Part shown: positions 13,618 through 22,958 of the stretch, piece by piece | Numbering within the stretch: the first letter of the stretch is position 1 | How the letters are laid out: every line of letters starts with the position of its first letter | Assembly (NCBI RefSeq): GCF_018343715.1 | Contig: NZ_JAGYPL010000002.1 | Span: forward strand, 752,364-816,363 | Source: Bacillus sp. FJAT-49711 | GTDB lineage: Bacteria > Bacillota > Bacilli > Bacillales > Bacillaceae_C | Reading direction: 5' to 3' | Length of the DNA stretch: 64,000 nucleotides | Made by a program: the position numbers and the translations under genes | The notes under the pieces: model-generated | Told to the model about the DNA's origin: nothing | Databases searched by the model: none | What the model saw: only the letters and a program-made list of their open reading frames with translations

Positions 13618-14922
13618 TTGGAAAAAATCATCGTCCGCGGCGGAAAAAGGCTGAGCGGCACTGTTAAAGTTGAAGGAGCAAAAAATGCCGTATTGCCTGT
13701 GATCGCTGCATCATTATTAGCGAGTGAAGGAAAGAGCATCATACGAGATGTACCAATTCTCTCCGATGTATATACAATAGGGGAAGTGCTGCGCCATTTA
13801 AATGCCAGCGTTAAATTTGTGGATAAAACCATTATTGTGGATGCATCAGAGAATCTTAATATAGAAGCACCTTTTGAGTATGTGCGTAAAATGAGGGCTT
13901 CCGTACTCGTAATGGGCTCTTTGCTAGCTAGACAGGGCAGAGCGCGTGTTGCTTTACCAGGTGGCTGTGCAATTGGATCTCGTCCCATCGACCTTCATTT
14001 AAAAGGTTTTGAAGCAATGGGAGCAAAAGTAAAAGTAGAGAATGGCTTCATTGAAGCAACGGCCGATAAACTTAGAGGAGCTAAAATTTATTTAGACTTC
14101 CCGAGTGTCGGTGCAACCCAAAATATTATGATGGCGGCAGTTTTAGCGGAAGGTTCTACAGTGATAGAAAACTGTGCAAAAGAGCCGGAAATCGTTGACC
14201 TTGCCAATTATTTAAACAGCATGGGTGCTTTTGTAAGAGGAGCTGGAACAGGAACAATTCGTATTGAGGGAGTAGAGAAATTGTATGGAGCTGACCATAC
14301 AATCATTCCAGATCGAATTGAAGCAGGCACATTCATGGTTGCAGCTGCCATTACTGGCGGCAATGTACTAGTGCAGGGTGCAGTCCCTGAACATTTGTCG
14401 TCTGTTATTGCGAAGCTGGAAGAAATGAATGTAACTGTCATCGAGGAAGCAAATGGAGTTCGTGTCATCGGACCTGACAAATTAAAGGCTGTTGACATCA
14501 AAACAATGCCCCACCCTGGCTTTCCGACGGATATGCAATCACAAATGATGGCTCTCCTCGTTTGTGCAGAAGGAACGAGCATCATCACTGAAACTGTTTT
14601 TGAAAATCGCTATATGCATGCAGAGGAATTTCGCAGAATGAACTCTGATATTAAAATTGAAGGTCGCTCTGTTATTGTTAACGGACCGAGCCAACTCCAA
14701 GGTGCTGAAGTAGCCGCAACCGATTTACGCGCAGCTGCAGCATTGATTATTGCTGGCCTAAAAGCAGATGGCTATACCCGCGTTACAGAACTAAAACATC
14801 TTGACCGCGGATACTTAGACTTCCACCTTAAACTCCGTTCCCTCGGAGCAGACATTGAACGTGTGAAAGATCTGAGCGAGACACCATCCGTGGAAAAAAC
14901 AATTGTAGAATCAAATTCATAA
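13618..14922 (+). CDS. murA: UDP-N-acetylglucosamine 1-carboxyvinyltransferase
   Basis: 434 residues. MurA transfers enolpyruvate from PEP to UDP-GlcNAc, the first committed cytosolic step of peptidoglycan synthesis and the fosfomycin target. The catalytic cysteine is Cys117 in the [11 protein letters not shown] loop, so the enzyme is of the Cys (fosfomycin-sensitive) type. Lys22-Asn23 of the substrate site are visible in [10 protein letters not shown]. The TTG start follows GCGGAGGGG. By synteny with ywmB and spoIID this is the MurAA-type copy. It is closed by a strong terminator. Confidence 0.97.
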   Translation: MEKIIVRGGKRLSGTVKVEGAKNAVLPVIAASLLASEGKSIIRDVPILSDVYTIGEVLRHLNASVKFVDKTIIVDASENLNIEAPFEYVRKMRASVLVMGSLLARQGRARVALPGGCAIGSRPIDLHLKGFEAMGAKVKVENGFIEATADKLRGAKIYLDFPSVGATQNIMMAAVLAEGSTVIENCAKEPEIVDLANYLNSMGAFVRGAGTGTIRIEGVEKLYGADHTIIPDRIEAGTFMVAAAITGGNVLVQGAVPEHLSSVIAKLEEMNVTVIEEANGVRVIGPDKLKAVDIKTMPHPGFPTDMQSQMMALLVCAEGTSIITETVFENRYMHAEEFRRMNSDIKIEGRSVIVNGPSQLQGAEVAATDLRAAAALIIAGLKADGYTRVTELKHLDRGYLDFHLKLRSLGADIERVKDLSETPSVEKTIVESNS

Positions 14923-14930
14923 TATCTTCC

Positions 14931-14968
14931 AAAAAATCCGCCAATGTATAGATGTGGCGGATTTTTTA
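14931..14968 (+). terminator. Terminator of murA
   Basis: Stem AAAAAATCCGCCA / TGGCGGATTTTTT with a 12-base loop. The A-run on one side and T-run on the other make it strong and potentially bidirectional. Confidence 0.9.
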
Positions 14969-15125
14969 ATATGTTTTGGTAAGTTAAAGGGAAGAATACT
15001 ACGATCCATAACGAATAAGTTTATCGTTTCGGACAGAAATTCACTTTTTCCCGATAAGGTACCGGATTCGAACTGAAATCCAGCTTTCACTTGATTTTTT
15101 GTCAAAAAAAGATAAGGCTTGCTGT

Positions 15126-15380
15126 GCTGGACAAATTTTTCGTTTCCTAGTTCAGTTTGTCCAACAAGGCTTCTATGCTGGACAAATCTGTCGTTCCTGT
15201 AGCAAGTTTGTCAAACAAGGCAGTTATGCTGGACAAATTCTTCGTTTCTGAAGCAAGTTTGTCCAACAAGGCAGCTGTGCTGGACAAATCTGTCGTTCCT
15301 GAGGCAAGTTTGTCAAACAAGGCTTCTATGATGGACAAATCTATCGTGCCTGCCGCGAGTTTGTCCATCAACATTGCTCT
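15126..15380. repeat. Five tandem 51-bp repeats between murA and spoIID
   Basis: Units start at 15126, 15177, 15228, 15279 and 15330 with no indels; a typical unit begins GCTGGACAAATCTGTCG and contains AGCAAGTTTGTCCAACAAGG. Within a unit GGACAAA and TTTGTCC are inverted, so each can form a hairpin. Because 51 is a multiple of three, open frames of 75-84 codons exist on both strands, but neither has a ribosome binding site. The rest of the 640-bp gap (14969-15565) holds only the spoIID promoter. Confidence 0.9.
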
Positions 15381-15485
15381 ATTGGAAAAGTCTCTCTGCG
15401 AATTATTGTAATTTTTTCAAATACTCTAGGCACATTCGAAATCCCGTCCCAACAAGCTACAATCAAGAAGAATCTACAAACCGAG

Positions 15486-15514
15486 TCATAATTGCTTGTC
15501 CATTTCCATATATT
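15486..15514 (+). promoter_or_regulatory. Sigma-E type promoter for spoIID
   Basis: TCATAAT, 14-bp spacer, CATATATT, resembling the sigma-E consensus (KMATATT and CATACAMT). The predicted transcript start is about 45 nt before the spoIID ATG. spoIID is a mother-cell sigma-E gene in B. subtilis. Confidence 0.6.
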
Positions 15515-15565
15515 TAGAATCAGGTGATGGGGTCATCGCCTTAATTTTGTATTGGGGGATTAGGC

Positions 15566-16585
15566 ATGAAACAATTAAAACCAGCATTCGTCTTGGCAGC
15601 CATTTTACTAGCATTATCGTTCATTATTCCAGCTATCCTCGTTCTGCCTTCTACAAATGATAAATCGGACGGAGCTCTGGCTGAGCAAGAGGAGGTCCAG
15701 TCAAAGCAAATGAAGAATGAGTCTTCTACCGAAGTAGCTGTTTTCCGAACAAATACGAAAAAAATTGAAAAGCTCCCGCTAGAAGAGTACGTCATTGGAG
15801 TAGTGGCTTCGGAAATGCCAGCCGAATTTGAATTAGAGGCTTTAAAAGCTCAGGCGCTTGCAGCCCGGACTTATATTGTGAGCCATCTAATAAGCTCTTC
15901 GGATAATGAAGATATTCCGGAAGGAGCCAATATTAAAGACACGGTAGATCACCAAGTCTATAAAAATAAAGCCGAGTTAAAAAAACAATGGGGAAAAGAC
16001 TATGATTGGAAATATAAAAAAGTGGCAGATGCTGTAAAGGCTACCGCGGGACAAATTTTAACATATAATGAAAAGCCCATTACAGCCTCGTTCTTCTCAA
16101 CGAGCAATGGATACACAGAAAATGCGGAGGATTATTGGAAAAATCAAATCCCTTATTTAAAGAGTGTAGAAAGTCCTTGGGATAGCAAATCGCCAAAGTT
16201 TAATAGTCAGAAAGTATTAACGATCTCTGAATTTGAAAATAAGTTAGGTGTCAAAATAGGAAACGGAAAAGATATTGGAACAGTAACGGGCCGAACTCCT
16301 GGAAAAAAAGTCGCCACCGTTAATATTAATGGCAAAGATTTTACAGGAAGAGAAGTGCGAGAGAAACTTGATCTTAGATCTACAGATTTCAAGTGGATAC
16401 GAAAAGGAGACTCGATTATCATCTCCACAAAAGGATTTGGCCATGGGGTAGGCATGAGTCAATACGGAGCAAATGGGATGGCCCAAGAGGGTAAAAAGTA
16501 TAAAGATATTGTTACACACTACTATCAAGGTATTACAATATCTGATGTAGAGAAAATAGGTAATCAAAAATTAGCGCTAAAATAG
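15566..16585 (+). CDS. spoIID: Stage II sporulation protein D
   Basis: 339 residues. SpoIID is a membrane-anchored lytic transglycosylase of the mother cell; with SpoIIP and SpoIIM it degrades peptidoglycan during engulfment of the forespore. An N-terminal anchor ([20 protein letters not shown]) is followed by the SpoIID domain. The catalytic glutamate lies in [19 protein letters not shown], and the conserved [15 protein letters not shown] motif is near residue 295. The ATG follows GGGGGATTAGGC. A sigma-E type promoter precedes it and a terminator follows. Confidence 0.97.
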   Translation: MKQLKPAFVLAAILLALSFIIPAILVLPSTNDKSDGALAEQEEVQSKQMKNESSTEVAVFRTNTKKIEKLPLEEYVIGVVASEMPAEFELEALKAQALAARTYIVSHLISSSDNEDIPEGANIKDTVDHQVYKNKAELKKQWGKDYDWKYKKVADAVKATAGQILTYNEKPITASFFSTSNGYTENAEDYWKNQIPYLKSVESPWDSKSPKFNSQKVLTISEFENKLGVKIGNGKDIGTVTGRTPGKKVATVNINGKDFTGREVREKLDLRSTDFKWIRKGDSIIISTKGFGHGVGMSQYGANGMAQEGKKYKDIVTHYYQGITISDVEKIGNQKLALK

Positions 16586-16590
16586 CTTAT

Positions 16591-16630
16591 AGCTGAATCC
16601 GTTTTATGGATTCAGCCATTTTTTTTATAT
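16591..16630 (+). terminator. Terminator of spoIID
   Basis: Stem GCTGAATCC / GGATTCAGC with a seven-base loop, then CATTTTTTTT. Confidence 0.88.
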
Positions 16631-16644
16631 TTTTCAATAAAAAT

Positions 16645-16674
16645 GTATAATATTTCGCTTTTGTCGAAAAAATA
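16645..16674 (+). promoter_or_regulatory. Sigma-F type promoter for spoIIQ
   Basis: GTATA, 15-bp spacer, CGAAAAAATA, one mismatch from the sigma-F consensus GYATA-N15-GGNNANAMTR. spoIIQ is expressed in the forespore under sigma-F in B. subtilis, which fits. Confidence 0.6.
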
Positions 16675-16745
16675 AGTGGATAAAATCATTTTTCGAAGTA
16701 TATTATTCTCGCTTTCTGTTCAGAATGGTGACAGAGGTGATGAAA

Positions 16746-17555
16746 ATGAGAGAGGAAGAAAAGAATCGATCTTCTCAATGGAAAACTTTTTTCAAAAAGC
16801 GCTGGGTATTTCCTGCAGTATACCTTGTGGCTGCGGCCTTGCTCATTTCTACGATTGTTTGGTATCAGGCAGGTAATAATTCTGTAAAAGAGCCAAATGT
16901 CGCAGAAAACGGCAAAGACTTAACTGGAAAAAATAATGAAGAGCCAGTTGTCGAGGTAAACCAGTCTTTTGAAAATGTCGTTATGCCGGTAAAGAATGAT
17001 GATGAGGTAGTCATTAAAACAGGATTTTTCGATGCAAATGCATCAGAGGAAGACCAGGAAGCAGCACTTATAGTAGATGGTAATAAATATCGTCCAAATA
17101 CGGGCCTTGATATTGCCAACAAAGATGGAAAAGAGTTTGAAGTAGTAGCTGCTCTAAGCGGAAAAGTTGCTTCAGTTCGCCAAGATGCATTACTTGGAAA
17201 CGTCATTGAAGTGGAACACGAAAAAGGAATCGTAACCATTTATCAGTCTGTCAAAGATATGAAAGTTAAATCAGGCGATTCAGTAAAACAAGGTGATGTA
17301 CTCGCCACTTCAAGCACAAGCCAATTAAATATGGCTGCAAAGAACCATGTGCATTTTGAAATCAGAAAAGACGACCAAGCACTGAACCCACAAACTTATT
17401 TTGGACAATCACTCACTGTATTATCAGAAGTAGAAGTGGATGATTCCAAAATCTCTGGACAAATCGAATCCGGAGAGGGATCAGAAAATGTAAAGGACAC
17501 GGAAGATACAGGGACTGAAGATACCGGGTCTGATACTGAATTAGAACTAGAATAA
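16746..17555 (+). CDS. spoIIQ: Stage II sporulation protein Q (M23-like)
   Basis: 269 residues from the ATG at 16746, placed six bases after AGAGGTGA; B. subtilis SpoIIQ also starts MREEEK. One membrane segment (about 23-40) anchors it in the forespore membrane. The extracytoplasmic LytM domain spans roughly residues 95-220 and binds SpoIIIAH across the intermembrane space. The usual HxGxD zinc motif is replaced by TGLD here, while NHVHFEIRKDD is kept, so it is likely a structural and not a catalytic peptidase, as in B. subtilis. The C-terminal ~40 residues are acidic Glu/Asp/Thr repeats. A group II intron follows. Confidence 0.95.
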   Translation: MREEEKNRSSQWKTFFKKRWVFPAVYLVAAALLISTIVWYQAGNNSVKEPNVAENGKDLTGKNNEEPVVEVNQSFENVVMPVKNDDEVVIKTGFFDANASEEDQEAALIVDGNKYRPNTGLDIANKDGKEFEVVAALSGKVASVRQDALLGNVIEVEHEKGIVTIYQSVKDMKVKSGDSVKQGDVLATSSTSQLNMAAKNHVHFEIRKDDQALNPQTYFGQSLTVLSEVEVDDSKISGQIESGEGSENVKDTEDTGTEDTGSDTELELE

Positions 17556-17567
17556 GTAAATTTATGG

Positions 17568-17597
17568 AGACGGACCACTTATATGGCCGTCTTTTTT
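17568..17597 (+). terminator. Terminator of spoIIQ and landing site of the group II intron
   Basis: Stem AGACGG / CCGTCT extended by CCA/TGG around a bulged A, then six T. The intron begins eight bases after the stem, the insertion habit of class C group II introns. Confidence 0.85.
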
Positions 17598-17600
17598 GCT

Positions 17601-19488
17601 GTGCGCCCAGCATGGGCGTAGTCTATAGGGTGCAAGTCCCGAACTGCGAAGGCAGAAGTAGCAGTTAGCTTAACGCAAGGGTGTCCACGGTGACGTGGAA
17701 TCTGAAGGAAGCGAGCGGCAAACCTCCGGTCTGAGGAACACGAACTTCATATTAGGCTATTTACGATTGGGTGAGTTTGCAGTACAGAACAAAGCCCTTT
17801 CTGCCGAAGGTTGTATGTAGTAAATGAAGCAGATAGGTGGAGGGAAAGACTACGTTCTTACCTGGGGAGGTCTGATTGGAACGCCAAGTTCACTTGGTAA
17901 CCTATCCAGTGATGGATAGCTGAACAATCAGAAGTCAGCAGAGGCCATAGTACCATTCGAACTCGAGAAGAATGGGAAGGGCTGAACAATTAAGAGAGAG
18001 CAACATCTTGGCATTCAGTAACCTGCGATGAACACAGATAACCGATAAGGCATGCTTGAAGGAGGATATGGTGAATCCCATGGGGGACTTCAAGATGGTG
18101 GAGCAGAACTGGCATAAGTGGAATCGTTGTTCACGGAAAGAGGCGTAACCAATGTTAATGGAACGAATACTGTCACGGGAAAACCTCCTTTCCGCCCTGA
18201 AAAGGGTGGAACGAAATAAAGGAAGTCATGGTGTGGATGGGATGTCCGTACAAAACCTACGAGAGCATATCAAGAAACACTGGGAATCCATGAAAATGGA
18301 ACTTCTTGAGGGTACCTATACACCGCAACCCGTCCGCAGGGTCGAAATCCCGAAACCTGACGGTGGGGTGCGATTATTAGGTATCCCTACCGTAACAGAC
18401 CGTCTCATTCAACAAGCAATTGCCCAAGTTTTAACGACTATATATGACCCGATGTTCTCAGACCATAGTTATGGATTTCGACCAGGTCGAAGCGCCCATG
18501 ATGCGGTTAGGAAAGCAAAAGGTTATATACAGGAAGGTTATCGTTGGGTGGTTGATATCGACTTGGAGAAGTTCTTCGACAGAGTAAACCATGACAAATT
18601 AATGGGGACACTAGCGAAACGAATCGAAGATAAACGCCTGCTTAAGTTAATCCGTAAATATCTAGAATCGGGAATCATGATAAATGGCATTGTGACAACC
18701 AGTGAGGAAGGAACTCCACAAGGAGGACCTCTCAGTCCTTTACTCTCTAACATTGTCCTTGACGAATTTGACAAGAAGTTAGAGGAAAGAGGTCACAAAT
18801 TTGTACGATACGCCGATGATGCTAATATCTATGTGAAAACAATGAAAGCAGGAAACCGGGTGATGGATTCCATCACCTTGTTTATAGAAGGAAAGCTTAA
18901 GCTGAAAGTTAATTTGAAAAAGTCAGCTGTAGACCGTCCTTGGAAGAGGAAATTTCTTGGATTCAGTTTTACCTTTCATAAAGAACCCAAAGTTCGGATT
19001 GCCAAAGAAAGCGTGAAACGGATGAAGAATAAAATCCGAGAAATTACCTCAAGAAAGAAACCTTATCCCATGGAATATCGAATAGAGAAACTAAACCAAT
19101 ATCTAATGGGATGGTGCGGATACTTCGCCCTGGCAGATACGCCAAGTGTATTCAGGGAGTTTGATTCATGGATTAGAAGAAGACTTCGGATGTGTATGTG
19201 GAAGAATTGGAAGAAACCAAGCACGAAGGTGAGGAACCTCATTAGACTTGGCGTTCCGAAAGGAAAGGCTTATGAATGGGGAAACTCACGTAGAAGTTAT
19301 TGGAGAATCTCCAAAAGTCCGATACTACACAGAACCCTTGGAAACTCCTACTGGAATTCCCAAGGGCTCAAAAGTCTATTATCTCGTTACGAAACTTTGC
19401 GTCACCAATCTTAGTTGAACCGCCGTATACCGAACGGTATGTACGGTGGTGTGAGAGGTCGGGGGTTAATCACTCCCTCCTACTCGAT
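17601..19488 (+). mobile_element. Class C group II intron (full length)
   Basis: The 5' end GTGCGCCC follows the T-run of the spoIIQ terminator. About 550 nt of structured RNA (domains I-III) precede the reverse transcriptase ORF. Near the 3' end, domain V is recognisable at about 19414-19450 (GAACCGCCGTATACCG, AACG loop, GGTATGTACGGTGG) with the CGC triad of class C introns. Domain VI follows and ends near CTACTCGAT at 19488. The 3' boundary is judged by resemblance and may be off by a base or two. All parts look intact, so it may still splice and move. Confidence 0.9.
18152..19414 (+). CDS. ltrA: Group II intron reverse transcriptase/maturase
   Basis: 420 residues, the typical size for class C intron proteins such as GsI-IIC, which it resembles throughout. 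It has fingers and palm domains (RRVEIPKPDGGVRLLGIPTV, YGFRPGRSAHDA, GTPQGGPLSPLLSN) with the catalytic YADD in FVRYADDANIYV near residue 225. The maturase/thumb (X) domain includes MGWCGYF. There is no HNH endonuclease domain, as expected for class C. It helps the intron fold and splice and reverse transcribes it into new DNA sites. No frame disruption is seen. Confidence 0.96.
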   Translation: MLMERILSRENLLSALKRVERNKGSHGVDGMSVQNLREHIKKHWESMKMELLEGTYTPQPVRRVEIPKPDGGVRLLGIPTVTDRLIQQAIAQVLTTIYDPMFSDHSYGFRPGRSAHDAVRKAKGYIQEGYRWVVDIDLEKFFDRVNHDKLMGTLAKRIEDKRLLKLIRKYLESGIMINGIVTTSEEGTPQGGPLSPLLSNIVLDEFDKKLEERGHKFVRYADDANIYVKTMKAGNRVMDSITLFIEGKLKLKVNLKKSAVDRPWKRKFLGFSFTFHKEPKVRIAKESVKRMKNKIREITSRKKPYPMEYRIEKLNQYLMGWCGYFALADTPSVFREFDSWIRRRLRMCMWKNWKKPSTKVRNLIRLGVPKGKAYEWGNSRRSYWRISKSPILHRTLGNSYWNSQGLKSLLSRYETLRHQS

Positions 19489-19579
19489 TGGAAAAATTAC
19501 GACATTTCTCGGGAAATAATTACGTTGAAAAAGCGAAATATCTGCTTCGTCTTTAATCTTGTTAATTTACTAACGGTTT

Positions 19580-20499
19580 CAGAACGCCCGTTACTTTAAT
19601 GGCGGGATGAATGGTACGCCTCTGACAAAACGAGTGAATACAACAGGAATGTTTCGTTGCAAAGCTACGCCATAAGGTCGTGTTGGCATCGACATTGGCA
19701 CGTCAACCGTTGCGGTATCCTCCGAAACAGAGGTGTTTTTGAAGCCACTAGCAACGAAGGTTCTCAAGAAAAACGCCGTTTGCTACGAAAATTAGACAGT
19801 AAAAGATGTAGCATGAACCCTCAAAATTTCAAAGATGGCACAATAAAACGTGGCATCAAACTCACTTGGAAACGCAGTAACACCTACATGAAAACTCTCA
19901 ATCAACTAAAAGAACTTCATAGAAAACGTTCTGTGTATGTCAAATAGCAACACTCCAAAATAGCCAACTACTTTTTAACATTAGGTGATACAGCCTATGT
20001 CGAAAATATGTCATTTAAGGGTTTAGCCAAACGTACTAAAGTAACCAAAAAGAACAAAAACGGCAAATTCCAGTCTAAGAAACGATTTGGCAAAAGCATA
20101 GGCTCTTATGCTCCTGCATTACTCATGACAATCATCAAACAAAAATTAATATATATCGAAAAAGAACTCCATGAAATCAACACCTATTCGTTTAAAGCGA
20201 GTCAATATAATCATGTAACCGACAGCTTCAAGAAGAAAAAGCATCATCAGCAATGGAGTTATGTTGGCGACCATAAAGTTCAACGGGATTTGGATAGTGC
20301 CTTTTTGATTATGAACAGCCAAAGTGATGGAAAGAGTACCAATCGGGAATATTGCATACGAACCTTTAAAAACTTTCTGATACTGCACAATAACCAAATG
20401 GAACAATTAAATCAACATGCAAGTTATTTACCAAGCAGTATGGGATTAGATCTTCCTTCGCAGGTGGAGATGCTCGCCTTCGTAAAAAGTGTTTGTTAA
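19580..20499 (+). pseudogene. Decayed RuvC-type transposase/RNA-guided nuclease (TnpB/IscB/IsrB-like)
   Basis: Pieces of one protein appear in two frames. The first gives MNGTPLTKRVNTTGMFRCK, a TAA at 19673, then GRVGIDIGTSTVAVSSE, a RuvC-I motif. After a frameshift near 19745-19793 the frame continues with KLDSKRCSMNPQNFKDGTIK, stops at a TAG at 19945-19947, and resumes as YVENMSFKGLAKR (RuvC-II Glu) and HKVQRDLDSAFLIMN (RuvC-III Asp). No HNH insert is visible. At least three lesions make it inactive. It sits between the group II intron and spoIIID, so the ancestral spoIIQ-spoIIID junction has been hit twice. The exact subfamily is uncertain. Confidence 0.8.
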
Positions 20500-20975
20500 T
20501 ACAACGGAGGTTGTATAGAACATAAAGTCTCATGGGACAGAGAAACCATCGAGGATGTTGTACATAGACCATTGCTTAAGCAAAAAGGAACAGGCAGCGC
20601 CTATTACAAAGTAGTTGTAGCAAAACTGTGGAGAGCTTCGGGATGCTTCTATGAAGTACAAGAGAACCTCGTCTCTATAAAGATGGGAGCATTCAGGCAT
20701 ATATTTGCTCTCATCGCAATAAGTATATAATACAAACTGTACAAAACAGAGAGTGTTTGAGGTGAGGAATCGTTGTAAAGACCCCACATTCAGTTATAGA
20801 TATGATTATATTCAGAAAAGAGAGATGGATTTCAAATAGAGATTTCACTAAACAGTCGCAAGCTTCGGAAGGCTGTATACATCACTAGCCAGCTTGAGCA
20901 GATGAAGTATTTTTAATATAAACTGACGAGTCTCATTTCACACTCCTCACATCCAATTCGAGGAGGGCGAGCGGT
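20500..20975. other. Gap between transposase pseudogene and spoIIID
   Basis: 475 bp without a supported gene. It probably includes the right flank of the decayed element. I could not identify a convincing guide-RNA structure or element end, nor a clear sigma-E promoter for spoIIID, although A/T-rich hexamers occur near 20720-20740. A strong GAGGAGG ribosome binding site for spoIIID ends it. Confidence 0.4.
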
Positions 20976-21242
20976 GTGCACGATTACATCAAAGAGCGAA
21001 CGATCAAGATTGGAAGGTATATCGTGGAGACAAGAAAAACGGTTCGCGTAATTGCGAAGGAGTTTGGAGTATCCAAAAGTACTGTCCATAAAGATTTAAC
21101 GGAACGTTTACCAGAAATCAATCCGGATTTAGCAAATGAAGTGAAAATAATTTTGGATTATCATAAATCTATTAGACATTTACGAGGTGGAGAAGCGACA
21201 AAACAAAAGTATAAAAAAGAAGAAATGAAGACGGGTTTATGA
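20976..21242 (+). CDS. spoIIID: Sporulation transcriptional regulator SpoIIID
   Basis: 88 residues, the family's size. SpoIIID is a small DNA-binding protein that activates and represses sigma-E genes in the mother cell. A helix-turn-helix (TVRVIAKEFGVSKSTVHKDL, about residues 22-41) is followed by a basic C-terminal region (KQKYKKEEMKTGL) used for DNA contact. The GTG start has a strong GAGGAGG. In B. subtilis it also lies directly upstream of mbl. Confidence 0.97.
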   Translation: MHDYIKERTIKIGRYIVETRKTVRVIAKEFGVSKSTVHKDLTERLPEINPDLANEVKIILDYHKSIRHLRGGEATKQKYKKEEMKTGL

Positions 21243-21358
21243 AACAATGAAAAACAATTTTTATGCACAGAATAGATATAAAAATGAGACAAGAGCTACA
21301 AGCTTAAATAAAATTTTTCGAAAACAGTGAATATTAAGAGAACATAATTTTTAAAAAT

Positions 21359-21390
21359 AGGGAGCAAATTGCTTCCTTTTTATTATTTTA
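21359..21390 (+). terminator. Terminator after spoIIID
   Basis: Compact stem GGAGCAA / TTGCTTCC (one bulge) followed by TTTTTATT. Confidence 0.65.
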
Positions 21391-21426
21391 TTTAATAATT
21401 TTAGACACTTTTTTAAAAGATGATTT

Positions 21427-21700
21427 CCGTCTAGCCGGAGTCGCAAGCCCCTTGAGGTCATCAACAAAGTCAAAATCCTGACTTTTCCCCTCAGAGCCAT
21501 TTCTTGTAGTTAGTTCAGCAGGACGAAGTCTAGGAAGGCATTGGGACGTGTACTTGATAGGCAAAACGACAAAATGCCGCTGCCTAAACCAGCAACAGGA
21601 CTTTGAACCAAAACCTCTTCTCGTTTCCCTTATCTTAAGTATTGGCCAAAATAGGAACTTTAACTAAAAACTGCCATTTCCCGTGGAGAGGTTGATGGCC
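21427..21700. repeat. Degraded intergenic repeat between spoIIID and mbl
   Basis: The stretch beginning GTCTAGCCGGAGTCGCAAGC and continuing CCCTTGAGGTCATC looks like an inverted, diverged member of the GGAGC-TAGAC family of Bacillaceae intergenic repeats. It occupies part of the 677-bp gap 21243-21919, in which I see no gene. The assignment rests on visual similarity of short blocks only. Confidence 0.35.
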
Positions 21701-21919
21701 AGCCTCCTCCGCTTTTGTTTTTAACTTTTATGTCGAAAAAACCATTATTTTTTTACCTATTTACAATTTGAATATGGTAAAATAAACAATTAGGGAAATA
21801 AAAAGAAATTGCTTTATTTCTAATCGCTTTTTGCTTTTTTTAGCAAAAAACCTATCATCTAATCAGATAATTAAATACATAAAAATGATAGATAAAAATG
21901 TCGAAAGTAGGGATATTGT

Positions 21920-22921
21920 ATGTTTGCAAAAGATATTGGTATTGACTTGGGGACTGCAAATGTTTTAATTCATGTAAAAGGGCAAGGAATCGTTTTAAAC
22001 GAGCCATCCGTAGTAGCGATTGACCGCAATACAAACAAGGTACTCGCAGTTGGTGAAGAGGCAAGAAGAATGGTCGGAAGAACACCAGGAAACATTGTTG
22101 CGATTCGTCCTTTGCGAGATGGAGTTATTGCTGACTTTGATGTGACGGAGGCAATGCTTAAACATTTCATCAATAAACTAAATGTAAAAGGCTTTTTATC
22201 AAAGCCACGCATTTTGATTTGCTGCCCTACTAACATTACAAGCGTAGAGCAAAAAGCCATTAGAGAAGCGGCAGAAAAAAGCGGCGGTAAGAAAATATAT
22301 TTAGAAGAAGAACCGAAAGTAGCTGCAATAGGTGCAGGAATGGATATTTTCCAACCAAGCGGAAATATGGTTGTTGATATCGGTGGCGGTACAACAGATG
22401 TAGCAGTTTTATCAATGGGCGATATCGTGACTTCAGCTTCCATTAAAATGGCTGGAGATAATTTTGATAATGAAATTTTGAACTACGTAAAAAGAGAGTA
22501 CAAGCTCTTAATTGGGGAAAGAACGTCTGAAAATATTAAAATTAATATCGGTACAGTTTTCCCAGATGGTCGTTATGAAGAAATGGAAATTCGCGGACGT
22601 GACATGGTTACAGGTCTTCCACGTACAATCACTGTGAATTCTAAAGAAATTGAAGGTGCACTTCGTGAATCTGTCGATGTCATCGTTCAGGCTGCAAAAA
22701 ATGTACTTGAAAAAACGCCACCTGAATTATCTGCAGATATTATCGACCGCGGCGTGATTTTGACAGGTGGAGGGGCGCTCCTTCATGGTATTGACCAGCT
22801 GCTTGCAGAAGAGCTGAAAGTTCCAGTACTCATTGCGGAACAACCAATGGACGCAGTCGCAACTGGAACAGGCATCATGCTTGAAAATATGGACAAAATC
22901 TTGCGTCGTACTTTTGTATAA
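21920..22921 (+). CDS. mbl: Rod shape-determining protein Mbl (MreB-like)
   Basis: 333 residues, a bacterial actin. It polymerises under the membrane and guides the elongasome that inserts lateral-wall peptidoglycan. The ATP-binding phosphate-1 (DIGIDLGTANVLIH), phosphate-2 (VVDIGGGTTDVAVLS) and adenosine (VILTGGGALLHGIDQLL) motifs are all intact. Synteny with spoIIID upstream and flhO-flhP downstream identifies it as Mbl and not MreB or MreBH. The ATG has a weak ribosome binding site (GTAGGGAT). Confidence 0.97.
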   Translation: MFAKDIGIDLGTANVLIHVKGQGIVLNEPSVVAIDRNTNKVLAVGEEARRMVGRTPGNIVAIRPLRDGVIADFDVTEAMLKHFINKLNVKGFLSKPRILICCPTNITSVEQKAIREAAEKSGGKKIYLEEEPKVAAIGAGMDIFQPSGNMVVDIGGGTTDVAVLSMGDIVTSASIKMAGDNFDNEILNYVKREYKLLIGERTSENIKINIGTVFPDGRYEEMEIRGRDMVTGLPRTITVNSKEIEGALRESVDVIVQAAKNVLEKTPPELSADIIDRGVILTGGGALLHGIDQLLAEELKVPVLIAEQPMDAVATGTGIMLENMDKILRRTFV

Positions 22922-22958
22922 AAAATGAGTTCTCCAGATAATGGACTGAGGTGATTAG

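Noticed and set aside
15147-15411. Open frames of 75 and 84 codons on both strands of the five-unit array
   Set aside because: Same artefact of a 51-bp unit; no translation signals.
20520-20740. Guide-RNA (omega RNA) region for the decayed nuclease
   Set aside because: The stretch looks structured in places but I cannot tell it from random sequence without folding and comparison to intact copies.
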